Source: Bifidobacterium parmae (GTDB lineage: Bacteria > Actinomycetota > Actinomycetes > Actinomycetales > Bifidobacteriaceae). Taken from it: a DNA stretch of 58,738 nt. Numbering within the stretch: position 1 is the stretch's first letter; every line of letters begins with the position of its first letter. The notes below the pieces were generated by a model. The model was given only the letters and a program-made list of their open reading frames with translations. It made no database searches and had not been told where the DNA came from. The stretch is from assembly GCF_002860365.1 (NCBI RefSeq), contig NZ_NMWT01000015.1:1-58738 (forward strand), written 5' to 3'. Below are positions 19,728 to 27,750 of this stretch, piece after piece. The position numbers were made by a program, and so were the translations under genes.

Positions 19728-20756
19728 ATGGCTGAGAACGAATGGCTGAGCAAAGACTTCTACAAAGTCCTTGGTGTCTCCAAGGACGCCTCCGATTCCG
19801 ACATCACCAAGGCCTACCGCAAGCTGGCCCGCAAGTACCACCCCGACCTCAACAAGACGAAGGAGGCCGAGGAGAAGTTCAAGGACATCTCCGAAGCCTA
19901 CGACGTGCTGAGCAACAAGGACTCGCGCCAGAAGTACGATGCGATCCGCCAGTTCGGCATGGGCGGCGCCCGCTTCGCCGGCGGTTCCGGCCAAGGCGGC
20001 TTCGACGCCTCCGGATTCTCCGACATCTTCGGTTCGATGTTCGGCGGCGGCGCGGGCATGGGCGGCAATGGCTCCCGCATCCGCTTCTCCACGTCCGGCG
20101 GCGGCAACCCGAACCTCAACGACATCTTCTCGATGTTCGGCGGCGCGGCCGGTGCCGGCGCTCAGGGCGGCTCGCCCTACGGCGCGTACGGTGACTCCGG
20201 CGCGTACGGCGGCTACGAGGAGGCTCCGCAGCCCAGGCAGGGCAAGGACCGCAATTCGAAGATCAGTCTGACGCTGCGTCAGGCCGCGAAGGGCGCGACC
20301 GTGTCCCTGTCCGTGGACGGCTCCAAGTTCAAGACGCACATCCCCGCCGGCGTGAAGGACGGGCAGAAGATCCGTCTGGCCGGCAAGGGCCATGCGGGCG
20401 TCAACGGCGGCAAGCACGGCGACCTGTACCTGCAGGTCAACGTGAAGCCCGACTCCAAGTTCACGATGCGTGGCCATGATCTCGTCATGGACCTGCCCGT
20501 GAGCGTCGCCGAAGCCGTCGCCGGCGCGAAGGTCGAGGCGAAGGACATCGACGGCGAGACCGTCACGTTCAAGGTGCCCGCCGGCTCGTCCAGCGGCGCC
20601 GAAGTGCGGATCTCCGGCAAGGGCGTGCAGTCCGGCAACACCCCGGGCGACCTCGTCGGCCGCGTGATGATCCAGGTGCCCGCCAAGCCGGGCCTCGCCG
20701 TCAAGCACGCCGCCAAGGAGTTCGACAAGGCCGCCGGCGACTACATCCCACGGTAG
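19728..20756 (+). CDS. dnaJ: DnaJ-family co-chaperone lacking the zinc finger (CbpA-like)
   Basis: The 342-residue protein has a J domain (residues 7-75) with the HPD motif in KYHPDLNK, then a Gly/Phe/Ser-rich linker. A C-terminal substrate-binding domain follows ([20 protein letters not shown] onwards). None of the CxxCxGxG zinc-finger repeats is present, so it is a class II, CbpA-type J protein although it sits at the usual dnaJ place of the dnaK cluster. It stimulates DnaK ATP hydrolysis and hands over clients. GAAAGGAG lies before the ATG. A zinc-finger DnaJ may be encoded elsewhere in the genome. Confidence 0.92.
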   Translation: MAENEWLSKDFYKVLGVSKDASDSDITKAYRKLARKYHPDLNKTKEAEEKFKDISEAYDVLSNKDSRQKYDAIRQFGMGGARFAGGSGQGGFDASGFSDIFGSMFGGGAGMGGNGSRIRFSTSGGGNPNLNDIFSMFGGAAGAGAQGGSPYGAYGDSGAYGGYEEAPQPRQGKDRNSKISLTLRQAAKGATVSLSVDGSKFKTHIPAGVKDGQKIRLAGKGHAGVNGGKHGDLYLQVNVKPDSKFTMRGHDLVMDLPVSVAEAVAGAKVEAKDIDGETVTFKVPAGSSSGAEVRISGKGVQSGNTPGDLVGRVMIQVPAKPGLAVKHAAKEFDKAAGDYIPR

Positions 20757-20969
20757 GCCATTCCCGTTCGGCCCCCGCTGGCGGGGGCTGTCGCGCGCTT
20801 AGGCGACGCCACCGAACGCATACAGAGTTCGGCCCCCGCTGGCGGGGGCTGTCGGCGGAGCCGACTGGGGGTGGTTGAGATGGCGACGCCCGACCACCCT
20901 CCGGCACTGCGTGCCATCTCCCGCCAGCGGGAGGAGCATCAAGAATCATCTGTTATATGGAGGTGAATG
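20757..20969. repeat. Palindromic repeats between dnaJ and hspR
   Basis: GCCCCCGCTGGCGGGGGC occurs at 20771-20788 and 20832-20849, and CTCCCGCCAGCGGGAG at 20918-20933. The last two enclose a GGGGGTGGT..ACCACCC hairpin, repeating the composite architecture of 19557-19658. A Shine-Dalgarno for hspR (ATGGAGGTG) follows at 20957-20965. Confidence 0.8.
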
Positions 20970-21524
20970 ATGGCGAGGATCGCCCGTGAGGTGCGCCAGT
21001 TGTACGCGATGTGCGCGACGGCGATCGTGCTCGGCCGCGCCGATCTCGACGGTGCCGACGACGCCGGCTTCGACCTCGATCTGGCGGTGTTCACCGTCGG
21101 TCAGGCGGCCGAGATCGCCGACATCCACCCGCAGACCCTGCGCCAATACGACCGCGTCGGCCTCGTCACGCCGCAGCGCACGGAGGGTGGTGCCCGCCGC
21201 TACTGCCTGCGCGACATCGACCGGCTCGTGCAGGCGCAACGGCTGAGCCAGTCGGAGGGCATCAACCTTGCCGGCGTCACCCGCATCCTCACGTTGCAGG
21301 AGGAGAACCGCCAGCTGCGTCGTCAGGTCCGTCGTTTGCAGTCGGCCGGTGAGGAGAGCGTGTTCGCGGCCGGTCGCGACGGCGACATCGTCGAGATGCA
21401 GCGGTCCAACAGCGCCCGCATGTGGCGTCGCGCGATCCGCACGCAGACGCGCGAACTGCCCGGCCGCCCGCATCGTCGCGTCGACGCCGATCCCGATTCC
21501 AAGTCGATCGTGCTGTGGCGCTGA
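20970..21524 (+). CDS. hspR: Heat shock repressor HspR (MerR family)
   Basis: The protein of about 184 residues has a MerR-type winged helix (FTVGQAAEIADIHPQTLRQY, then DRVGLVTPQRTEGGARRY) at about 35-75 and a short coiled-coil dimerisation segment (LTLQEENRQLRRQVRRLQ). It has no effector domain, as expected for HspR. In Streptomyces HspR represses dnaK, clpB and lon at HAIR operators, helped by DnaK; two HAIR sites precede dnaK here. Two adjacent ATGs (20967 and 20970) are possible, and spacing from GGAGGT favours the second. The C-terminus is more basic than usual. Confidence 0.92.
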   Translation: MARIAREVRQLYAMCATAIVLGRADLDGADDAGFDLDLAVFTVGQAAEIADIHPQTLRQYDRVGLVTPQRTEGGARRYCLRDIDRLVQAQRLSQSEGINLAGVTRILTLQEENRQLRRQVRRLQSAGEESVFAAGRDGDIVEMQRSNSARMWRRAIRTQTRELPGRPHRRVDADPDSKSIVLWR

Positions 21525-21530
21525 CCGTTT

Positions 21531-21745
21531 CGCGTCGCGTGTGCGAAACGTTCGCGCCGTGACGTGGCGGAATCGCGTCGCGTGTGCGAAACGTTCGCGC
21601 CGTGACGTGGCGGAATCGCGTCGCGTGTGCGAAACGTTCGCGCCGTGACGTGGCGGAATCGCCTCGTGTGCGCGAAACGATCACGCCGTGACGTGACGGA
21701 ATCGCCTCGCGTGCGCGAAACGTTCGCGACATGACGTGGCGGCAA
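21531..21745. repeat. Five 43-bp direct tandem repeats downstream of hspR
   Basis: Five head-to-tail units start at 21531, 21574, 21617, 21660 and 21703. The first three are nearly identical and the last two diverged. Each unit carries GCGAA-ACG-TTCGC (small hairpin) and GCCGTGACGTGGCGG. There are no unique spacers, so it is not a CRISPR. The rest of the 458-bp gap between hspR and the next gene (21746-21982) shows nothing beyond a leader for that gene. Confidence 0.9.
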
Positions 21746-21982
21746 CGCGTCACGGTGCGATGGCCGCAGGCCTGTATGCTCCGCGGCGTCGTCCTGCCGC
21801 ATTCCCCGAACCGCGCAGCACGTGTGAACCGTGCTGTGCGGTTCTGTTGTTTTCGTGGACGATTCTGTGATGATTCGTGTCGTGTCTGTCGCGCGGATTT
21901 GGTGAGATTGATACCGGATGAAACGGCGGACGCGCGCCGAACGCGCCGCCGCCGACGCGATGATTACGACGATGGAGGAATC

Positions 21983-22669
21983 ATGCAGCTCAAAGCCGTG
22001 TTCTGGGATCTCGACGGCACGCTCATCGACTCGGAACCGCTGTGGCACGACGGCGAACTCGAGATCGCCGCGGCCAACGGAGGCCATTGGACGGAAGAGC
22101 TCGGCTGGGAATGCTCCGGCACGCCCGTGCCCGACGTGGCCCGCAGGATGATCGAACACGGCTGCACGCTGAGCGTCGAGGAGATCGACAAGCAGCTCAA
22201 GGCCTACGTGTTCGAACATGAGAAGATGCACATGCCGTGGATCGACGGCGTGCTCGACACGCTGCGCTCGCTCAAGGAGGCCGGAATCCCGACCATGCTG
22301 GTGAGCACCTCGCCGCGCCCGATCGTCGAGAACGTGCTCGCCGCAGCGCCCGGCCTGTTCTCCGGCTACGTGTGCGGCGACGACGACGCCAAGCACAAGC
22401 CGTCGCCCGAACCGTACCTGCTCGCCGCCTCGAAGCTCGGCCTCGCGCCCGAGGACATGGCCTCCTGCGCGGTGTTCGAGGATACGCCCGTCGGCCTCGC
22501 CGCCGGCGCCGCGTCCGGTGCGACCGTCATCGCGCAGACGTGCACGATCCGCACCGACACGTCGAACGGACCGCAGTTCACGTCGCTCGACGGCTACGCG
22601 GGCGTCGACGCGGCCGCGATCGACGCGATCGTGCGCAAGCGCCTCGCCGCTTCCGCCGCCAAGGCGTGA
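21983..22669 (+). CDS. HAD superfamily phosphatase (beta-phosphoglucomutase-like)
   Basis: The 228-residue protein has motif I FWDLDGTLIDSEPLW with the catalytic Asp pair, motif II MLVSTSPRP, the Lys-containing segment KHKPSPEPYLLA, and motif IV VFEDTPVGLAAGAASGA. The layout, including the helical cap after motif I, fits the PGMB-like subgroup that contains small-molecule phosphatases and beta-phosphoglucomutase. The substrate is unknown. The ATG at 21983 follows GATGGAGGA with normal spacing. Confidence 0.88.
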   Translation: MQLKAVFWDLDGTLIDSEPLWHDGELEIAAANGGHWTEELGWECSGTPVPDVARRMIEHGCTLSVEEIDKQLKAYVFEHEKMHMPWIDGVLDTLRSLKEAGIPTMLVSTSPRPIVENVLAAAPGLFSGYVCGDDDAKHKPSPEPYLLAASKLGLAPEDMASCAVFEDTPVGLAAGAASGATVIAQTCTIRTDTSNGPQFTSLDGYAGVDAAAIDAIVRKRLAASAAKA

Positions 22670-22723
22670 CGCACGCACTTCTTTCTCGGCCCTCTCTGAT
22701 GACCCGCGAAGCGGGTGGGGGAG

Positions 22724-22770
22724 AGACCGCGGTGTGACGTGGCCGGGAGCGCGGTCTCTTAGTCGTTTCT
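22724..22770 (+). terminator. Terminator-like hairpin after HAD gene
   Basis: AGAGACCGCG (22724-22733) pairs perfectly with CGCGGTCTCT (22752-22761), followed by tagtcgtttctt. A member of the dispersed palindrome family (cccgcgaagcgggtggggg) lies just before it. Confidence 0.6.
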
Positions 22771-22912
22771 TATAGGGGCTGCTGGTATGGTGATGGACGG
22801 TTGATTCGCGGCCGTCCGTCCGATTGCCGGCGGCCCCTTATCTGTCTGCACGAGACCTCTCCGAGAGACAGTCCGCACAAGACACGAGAACATAGGAAAA
22901 TACGGAAAATCC

Positions 22913-23671
22913 ATGGGTTTTGTACATTTCATCATCGAACTGCTGAAGGATCCGCGCGCGGCCATCGCCAGCTGGATCGCGATGGGCGTCGCGCCCACGC
23001 TCGGCTTCATCTTCCTCATCGTCTTCATCGAGACCGGCGTCGTCTTCTTCCCGTTCCTGCCCGGTGACTCCCTGCTGTTCGCGGCCGGTGTGTTCGCCGC
23101 GCCCGACGCCGCCACCGGCCAGGTCGCGCTGCCGCTGCACTACCTGCTGCCCGTCGTGTGGTGCGCGCCGATCATCGGCGACCAGTGCAACTACTTCATC
23201 GGCCACTTCTTCGGCCGCCGCATCATCGCCTCCGGCAAGGTCAAGGCCATGACGCCGGAACGCATCGCGAAGACCGAGGCGATGATCGAGAAGTGGGGTC
23301 CGCTCGCCGTGTTCCTCGGTCGTTTCTTCCCGTTCATCCGCACGTTCATGCCGTTCATCTCCGGCATCTCCGGCATGCGCTGGCGCCGCTTCACGCCGTT
23401 CTCGGTGCTCGGCGGCTTCATCTGGTCGTCCCTGTTCACGCTGCTCGGCTACTTCTTCGGCAACATCCCCGCCGTGCAGAAGCACTTCGAGCTCGTGATC
23501 GTGCTCATCCTCGCCGTCTCGCTGATCCCGACGATCGTCGGCCTCGTCAAGGCGAAGTTCGGCAAGAAGAAGGGCGACGCCGGCGATGACGCTGCCGCGG
23601 GTGCCGGTACCGGTGCCGCTGCCGCGTCGGCCGCGCGTCACGTGCCCCACCACGCCGCCGCGGCCGAATGA
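22913..23671 (+). CDS. DedA family membrane protein
   Basis: The 252-residue protein is a DedA/SNARE-associated type membrane protein. It has the early acidic motif FIETGVVFFPFLPGDSLLF, then FGRRIIASGKV and the hallmark GRFFPFIRTFMPFISGISGM, and several transmembrane segments. Family members act in undecaprenyl-phosphate or lipid recycling and in membrane potential maintenance in the cytoplasmic membrane. The C-terminal 30 residues are an Ala/Gly-rich tail. No clear Shine-Dalgarno precedes the ATG (the upstream is A-rich, gaaaatacggaaaatcc). Confidence 0.88.
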   Translation: MGFVHFIIELLKDPRAAIASWIAMGVAPTLGFIFLIVFIETGVVFFPFLPGDSLLFAAGVFAAPDAATGQVALPLHYLLPVVWCAPIIGDQCNYFIGHFFGRRIIASGKVKAMTPERIAKTEAMIEKWGPLAVFLGRFFPFIRTFMPFISGISGMRWRRFTPFSVLGGFIWSSLFTLLGYFFGNIPAVQKHFELVIVLILAVSLIPTIVGLVKAKFGKKKGDAGDDAAAGAGTGAAAASAARHVPHHAAAAE

Positions 23672-23760
23672 TCCTCGATTCCCGGGCGTGTCGGGTTGCG
23701 AAATCCTGAACTCGGGATATTATTGGTCGAGTTGTCCTGCGAAGCAAGACAACAAACCAA

Positions 23761-23833
23761 GGGGCTGTAGCTCAGTTGGTAGAGCGCTTCGTTCGCATCG
23801 AAGAGGTCGTGGTTTCGATTACCATCAGCTCCA
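23761..23833 (+). tRNA. tRNA-Ala (anticodon CGC)
   Basis: The cloverleaf folds by eye. The acceptor GGGGCTG pairs with CAGCTCC (one G-T), the D arm contains GTAGCTCAGTTGGTAGAGC, the anticodon stem is CTTCG/CGAAG with loop TTCGCAT, and the T arm is GTGGT-TTCGATT-ACCAT. The anticodon CGC reads GCG. The 3' CCA is not encoded. An intrinsic terminator follows immediately. Confidence 0.95.
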
Positions 23834-23837
23834 CAAA

Positions 23838-23872
23838 CCCTCCGGATTCCACCCCGGAGGGTTTTTCTTTTT
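23838..23872 (+). terminator. Rho-independent terminator of tRNA-Ala
   Basis: CCCTCCGG and CCGGAGGG form an 8-bp GC-rich stem over a short loop, followed by the T-run tttttcttttt. Confidence 0.9.
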
Positions 23873-24002
23873 CCCATCCTTACCCATATGTCGGCTGGTA
23901 GTCGTCGGCTTCGCCGCCGGGTTATAGGCCTGAAGGGGGCGCAAGGAAAACCGAGGCCTATAGGACACAATGTGTGTCCGACGGTCTAGTCAGTTCCCCT
24001 CA

Positions 24003-24144
24003 TCCGGGAATAGTTGCGCTGAGACAAGGTCAGCGCAACTATTCCCGGACGAGGCCGTTGTTTTCCGGGATTCTTTGTGCTGACGCCATCTCAGCGCAAG
24101 GAATCCCGGACGATGGGGCATGTTTCCGGGATTCGTTGCGCCGG
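24003..24144 (+). repeat. 61-bp tandem hairpin repeats with compensatory changes
   Basis: Unit 1 has perfect 20-bp arms at 24003-24022 and 24030-24049 around a 7-base loop. Unit 2 repeats the geometry exactly 61 bp later (arms 24064-24083 and 24091-24110, 7-base loop). All 20 pairs are kept, two of them as U-G wobbles when read on the plus strand. Unit 3 keeps only its left arm (24125-24144). Arm ends TCCGGGA and GCTGA are constant while the middle changes on both sides together. Confidence 0.85.
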
Positions 24145-24301
24145 CCGTCCGCAATGCCGGTGTGCCAACGGTCCGCCGGGCCGTTTGTCTCACCGACTTC
24201 CACCGAGGAGGGTCTTTCTGTTAGAGGGTCCTCCTGTTATAGGAGGTCTTTCTGTTACCTGACCCCTACGTGCCCCCCTCTCGCCTGAGGACTGTGCTTG
24301 C

Positions 24302-24398
24302 GAAACACCCGTTATTCCGGATGTACAGCGTCAAACACCCGTTTGAGGGCCCTCTAAGCGGGTGTTTGACGCTGTAAAGAGCGGATAACGGGTGTTTG
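24302..24398. repeat. Nested inverted repeat (AAACACCCG family)
   Basis: The outer arms AAACACCCGTTAT and ATAACGGGTGTTT enclose inner perfect 17-bp arms ACAGCGTCAAACACCCG (24325-24341) and its complement (24359-24375). A GAGGGCCCTC palindrome sits at the centre (24345-24354). The word AAACACCCG is thus present four times in alternating orientation. Confidence 0.85.
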
Positions 24399-24516
24399 GT
24401 ACGCCGATTTACGCCGATTTACGACTTACCAACGGTCCTAAACGGGCCGCCGGGCTGTTGCGTCTCGGGCTTGTCCGGCTGGGGATCGCGACCTCGGATC
24501 AGCACGTGGCGGATCG

Positions 24517-24780
24517 GTGGCGAATCAGGAGGGTCGGCGTGTGGTTATTGTGTTTCGCGGTGGTGAATCGCGAGTGGTGCCGTGCGGCCAATATGATTCG
24601 CTGACGACGTGTGGCGAATCAGGATGGTCGGCGTGTGGCCATTGTGTTTCGCGGTGGTGAATCGCAAGTGGTGCCGTGCGGCCAATATGATTCGCTGACG
24701 ACGTGTGGCGAATCAGGGCGGTCGGTACGTGGCTGGCTTGTTTCGCGGTGGCGAAGCATCACCGTTATGGCATGGCTGAA
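24517..24780 (+). repeat. 94-bp direct tandem repeat
   Basis: Units begin gtggcgaatcagg at 24517, 24611 and 24705. The first two are nearly identical, and the third decays after about 60 bases. Each contains tgtttcgcggtgg and gccgtgcggccaatatgattcg. There are no unique spacers. Open frames across it are a by-product of the period. Confidence 0.85.
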
Positions 24781-24999
24781 GTGTTTCGCCGGTGTGTGGG
24801 GCGTCCCCGCCGCCCCAGCCGACCCCCGCCCCTCCAACCCGCCCCTCCAACCCGCGAATCCAACCCGCGAATCCACCCTGTAGATCCACCCCGTAGATCC
24901 ACCCCGTAAACGAGACGCCGCGCGCCACCGTAGGGGCCGTAAGGTAGGCTTGTTCCCCGGCGGAATCATGCGGAAATCATGCAATTGCGGAGGTGCATC

Positions 25000-26286
25000 A
25001 TGCCCGGAATCGTTCTGATCGGCGCCCAGTGGGGCGACGAAGGCAAAGGCAAGGCCACGGATCTCATCGGCACGAAGGTCGATTACGTCGCCCGTTTCAA
25101 CGGCGGCAACAACGCGGGCCACAGCGTCGTCGTCGGCGACGAGTCGTACGCGCTGCACCTGCTGCCCTCCGGCATCATCAACCCGCATCTCACCCCGGTG
25201 ATCGGCAACGGCGTCGTCGTCGACCCGGAGGTCCTGTTCGAGGAGATCGACGGCCTTGAGGCCCGCGGCATCGACTGCTCGCACCTGCTCGTCTCCGAGG
25301 CGGCGCACATCATCGCGCCGTACCATCGCACGCTCGACAAGGTGACCGAGCGCTTCCTCGGCAAGCACAAGATCGGCACCACCGGCCGCGGCATCGGCCC
25401 CGCCTACGCGGACAAGATCAACCGCGTCGGCATCCGCGTGCACGACCTGTTCAACGCCGACCACCTGCACGACAAGGTCGAGGCGAGCCTGCACCAGAAG
25501 AACCAGATTCTCGTCAAGCTGTACAACCGTCGCGCCATCGACGTGGACCAGACCACCGACGAGCTCCTCAAGCTCGGCGAGCGTCTCAAGCCGTACGTCG
25601 CCAACACGGGTCTCATCCTCAACAAGGCGCTCGACGAGGGCAAGACCGTCCTGTTCGAAGGCGCCCAGGCCACGATGCTCGACGTGGACCACGGCACCTA
25701 CCCGTTCGTCACCTCCTCCAACCCGACCGCCGGCGGCGCCTGCACGGGCACCGGCGTCGGCCCCACGAAGATCAACCGCGTGATCGGCGTCGCCAAGGCG
25801 TACGTGACCCGCGTGGGCGAGGGCCCGTTCCCGACCGAGCTGTTCGACGAGTCCGGCGAGTGGCTGCGCCAGCAGGGCCACGAGTTCGGCGTGACCACCG
25901 GCCGTCCGCGCCGCTGCGGCTGGTTCGACGCGGTCGTCAACCGTTACGCGAGCCAGGTGAACGGCCTGACCGACATCGTGCTCACGAAGCTCGACGTGCT
26001 CACCGGCCTCAAGGAGATCCCGATCTGCGTCGCCTACGACGTGGACGGCGAACGCCACGACGACATGCCGACCGACCAGGCCGCCTTCGCCGCCGCGAAG
26101 CCGATCTACGAGACCATGCCCGGCTGGGACGAGGACATCTCCGGCTGCCACAGCTTCGACGAGCTGCCCGCCACCTGCCAGGCGTACGTGAAGCGTCTCG
26201 AGGAGCTGAGCAACTGCCGCATCTCCGCGATCGGCACCGGCCCGCAGCGTGACCACATCATCTCCGTCCACTCGCTGATCGACTGA
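25000..26286 (+). CDS. purA: Adenylosuccinate synthetase
   Basis: The 428-residue enzyme makes adenylosuccinate from IMP, aspartate and GTP, the first committed step to AMP. The GTP-binding N-terminus [18 protein letters not shown], the IMP loop [14 protein letters not shown] and the GTP-binding C-terminal region are all present and the length is normal. The catalytic Asp and His are those of GDEGKGK and NNAGHS. The ATG at 25000 follows GCGGAGGTG. crcB genes follow in the same direction after about 40 bp. Confidence 0.97.
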   Translation: MPGIVLIGAQWGDEGKGKATDLIGTKVDYVARFNGGNNAGHSVVVGDESYALHLLPSGIINPHLTPVIGNGVVVDPEVLFEEIDGLEARGIDCSHLLVSEAAHIIAPYHRTLDKVTERFLGKHKIGTTGRGIGPAYADKINRVGIRVHDLFNADHLHDKVEASLHQKNQILVKLYNRRAIDVDQTTDELLKLGERLKPYVANTGLILNKALDEGKTVLFEGAQATMLDVDHGTYPFVTSSNPTAGGACTGTGVGPTKINRVIGVAKAYVTRVGEGPFPTELFDESGEWLRQQGHEFGVTTGRPRRCGWFDAVVNRYASQVNGLTDIVLTKLDVLTGLKEIPICVAYDVDGERHDDMPTDQAAFAAAKPIYETMPGWDEDISGCHSFDELPATCQAYVKRLEELSNCRISAIGTGPQRDHIISVHSLID

Positions 26287-26325
26287 CGCCGGCCCGTCCG
26301 CCGAGCCGATATCCGCCGAGCCGAT

Positions 26326-27207
26326 ATGGCCGTCACGACCGAACAACCTGAGTATGTCGCCGAGCCTGATCCGGCGACGCAGGAGATGACCGCCGCGCAC
26401 GCCCGCTCGTACGCGGCGGACGTGCCGCATCCGAAGGGCGCCGCCGCCGCGGCCGCCCCTCCCGCGATTCCGCTCGCCCCAGCCAAGCGCGTGCAGGCGC
26501 AGTTCAATCCGCTCGCCGACGGCATGGTCTATCTCGTCGTGTTCGTCGGCGGCTGCGTGGGCACCGCCATGCGCTTCGCCTTGTCGCTGCTGCTGCCCGC
26601 ACCCGCCGCCGCGCACGGTTTCTTCAGCGCGTTCCACACGGCCACGTTCCTCGCGAACATGATCGCGTGCCTCATCTTCGCGTTCGTCTCCACCTACATG
26701 TCGCAGGCCGCGTGGATCCGCAAGCGTGTGCGCCAGCTCACGTCGCGCGGCATCGGCATGGGCATGTGCGGCGGTTTCTCCACGCTCTCCGCGATGGTCA
26801 TCGAGGAGCTCACCTCCATCCACGCCGATCAGATCGGCGGTTTCCTCTTCTACATGTTCGCGAGTTTCGCGGGCGGTCTCATCGTCGCCGCGGCGGGCGT
26901 GCGTCTCGCGCTGGCGGCGTCCGCGCGCCGTTCCGCGCGCGTCGTCGCGGACGCGCTCGCCGCCGCTTCCGGCGCGTCCGCCGCGGGCCGTTCCGGCCCC
27001 GCGCACGCCGCGCCGAAGCGTGACGTCGACGGCGTCGCGCTCGCCGACAAGCCGATCATGGTCGGCGTTTCCGATGATTCCGTTGTTCCGGGTGGTTCCG
27101 GCGACGATTCCGCGATTCCGTCGTTCGAACCGGCGCCGATCACCGATGAGATCCCGATGGTCGGCGATCCCGTCACCGGCGATGCGCACGGGGAGGCGAC
27201 GCGATGA
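26326..27207 (+). CDS. crcB: CrcB/FEX-type fluoride channel subunit with long hydrophilic tails
   Basis: The 293-residue protein is twice the usual CrcB length. The core (about residues 65-200) carries GGCVGTAMRFALS, FLANMIACLIFAF and the signature GMCGGFSTLSAMVIEE, so four membrane segments are expected. A roughly 60-residue Ala/Pro-rich N-terminal tail and a roughly 95-residue Ala/Ser- then acid-rich C-terminal tail are additions of unknown role. CrcB proteins export fluoride as dual-topology dimers. Some Gram-positives use two separate genes, as here. The ATG lies 40 bp after purA, and its 3' end overlaps the next crcB by 4 bp. Confidence 0.85.
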   Translation: MAVTTEQPEYVAEPDPATQEMTAAHARSYAADVPHPKGAAAAAAPPAIPLAPAKRVQAQFNPLADGMVYLVVFVGGCVGTAMRFALSLLLPAPAAAHGFFSAFHTATFLANMIACLIFAFVSTYMSQAAWIRKRVRQLTSRGIGMGMCGGFSTLSAMVIEELTSIHADQIGGFLFYMFASFAGGLIVAAAGVRLALAASARRSARVVADALAAASGASAAGRSGPAHAAPKRDVDGVALADKPIMVGVSDDSVVPGGSGDDSAIPSFEPAPITDEIPMVGDPVTGDAHGEATR

Positions 27208-27575
27208 CGTTCCTGCTCGTCTGCCTGTGCGGCGGCCTCGGCGCGGTGACGCGCTTCATCGTGAACACGTCGGTGCAGCGCTGGTGGAACCGCGCGTTCC
27301 CGCTCTCCACGTTCATCATCAACGTGATCGCCACGTTCTGCGCGGGCATCGCCGCGGGCGCCTACGCGTCCGCCACCGTCGACCATCACGCGTACCTGCT
27401 GTTCGTAACCGGGTTCCTCGGCGGATTCTCGACGTTCTCCACCGCGATCAACGAGATGGTGTCGCTCGCGCGCGCCGGCCGCCACCGCATGGCCGCGTTC
27501 TACTGCGCGACGACGATCCTTGTGCCGATCCTCTGCGTGGCCGCCGGCTGGTGGGTCGCCTCCCTCGGCGCATGA
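27204..27575 (+). CDS. crcB: CrcB fluoride channel subunit
   Basis: The 123-residue, four-span protein has GGLGAVTRFIVNTSV, FIINVIATFCAGI and the signature GFLGGFSTFSTAINEM containing the Phe and Ser/Thr residues of the fluoride pathway. The length is standard. The ATGA overlap with the upstream crcB shows translational coupling, and the two products probably form a heterodimeric channel. I see no crcB (fluoride) riboswitch in the 40-bp space after purA. Confidence 0.92.
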   Translation: MTFLLVCLCGGLGAVTRFIVNTSVQRWWNRAFPLSTFIINVIATFCAGIAAGAYASATVDHHAYLLFVTGFLGGFSTFSTAINEMVSLARAGRHRMAAFYCATTILVPILCVAAGWWVASLGA

Positions 27576-27750
27576 CCATGCGAATTCTGTAACGTGGACG
27601 ACATGATGTAATGCCCGTGAAATCAAACGCGGGGCCGCGTCATACTCGGGTAATATGCGGGCCGTGCGGTAACTCGCGGGAAACCGGAGCATAACGGCGT
27701 GCGCGGTTTGCCTCTCTAGGTTGTGAAGCACATCCAGAGAGGACATCCAC
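27576..27750 (+). promoter_or_regulatory. Promoter region of the liv operon
   Basis: TAATAT at 27651-27656 is a reasonable -10, with a leader of about 90 bases to livH. AGAGAGGA at 27736-27743 is the ribosome binding site. No operator is obvious. Confidence 0.4.

Larger units (their letters stand above)
23873..24999. other. 1.1-kb gene-free region of hairpins and tandem repeats
   Basis: No credible gene lies between the tRNA-Ala terminator and purA. In order the stretch holds several items. An inverted repeat TATAGGCCT/AGGCCTATA is at 23923-23962. The 61-bp hairpin units occupy 24003-24144. Near-repeats of GGTCTTTCTGTTA lie at about 24210-24255. A large nested palindrome is at 24302-24398. 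The 94-bp tandem repeat starts at 24517. C-rich short repeats (cctccaacccg, gtagatccacccc) lie at about 24830-24910, and the purA leader follows. Such density of structure next to a tRNA gene suggests a decayed element or integration site, but no integrase or direct repeat of the tRNA end is visible. Confidence 0.7.

Noticed and set aside
21531-21745. CRISPR array
   Set aside because: The units are contiguous 43-bp copies without unique spacers, and no cas genes are in the window.
23873-24999. Integrated element with tRNA-Ala as attachment site
   Set aside because: No integrase gene and no direct repeat of the tRNA 3' end were found in this interval, so only a remnant could be argued.
26287-26325. 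Fluoride (crcB) riboswitch
   Set aside because: Only about 40 bp separate purA from the first crcB, too little for the riboswitch fold, and its conserved core is not visible.
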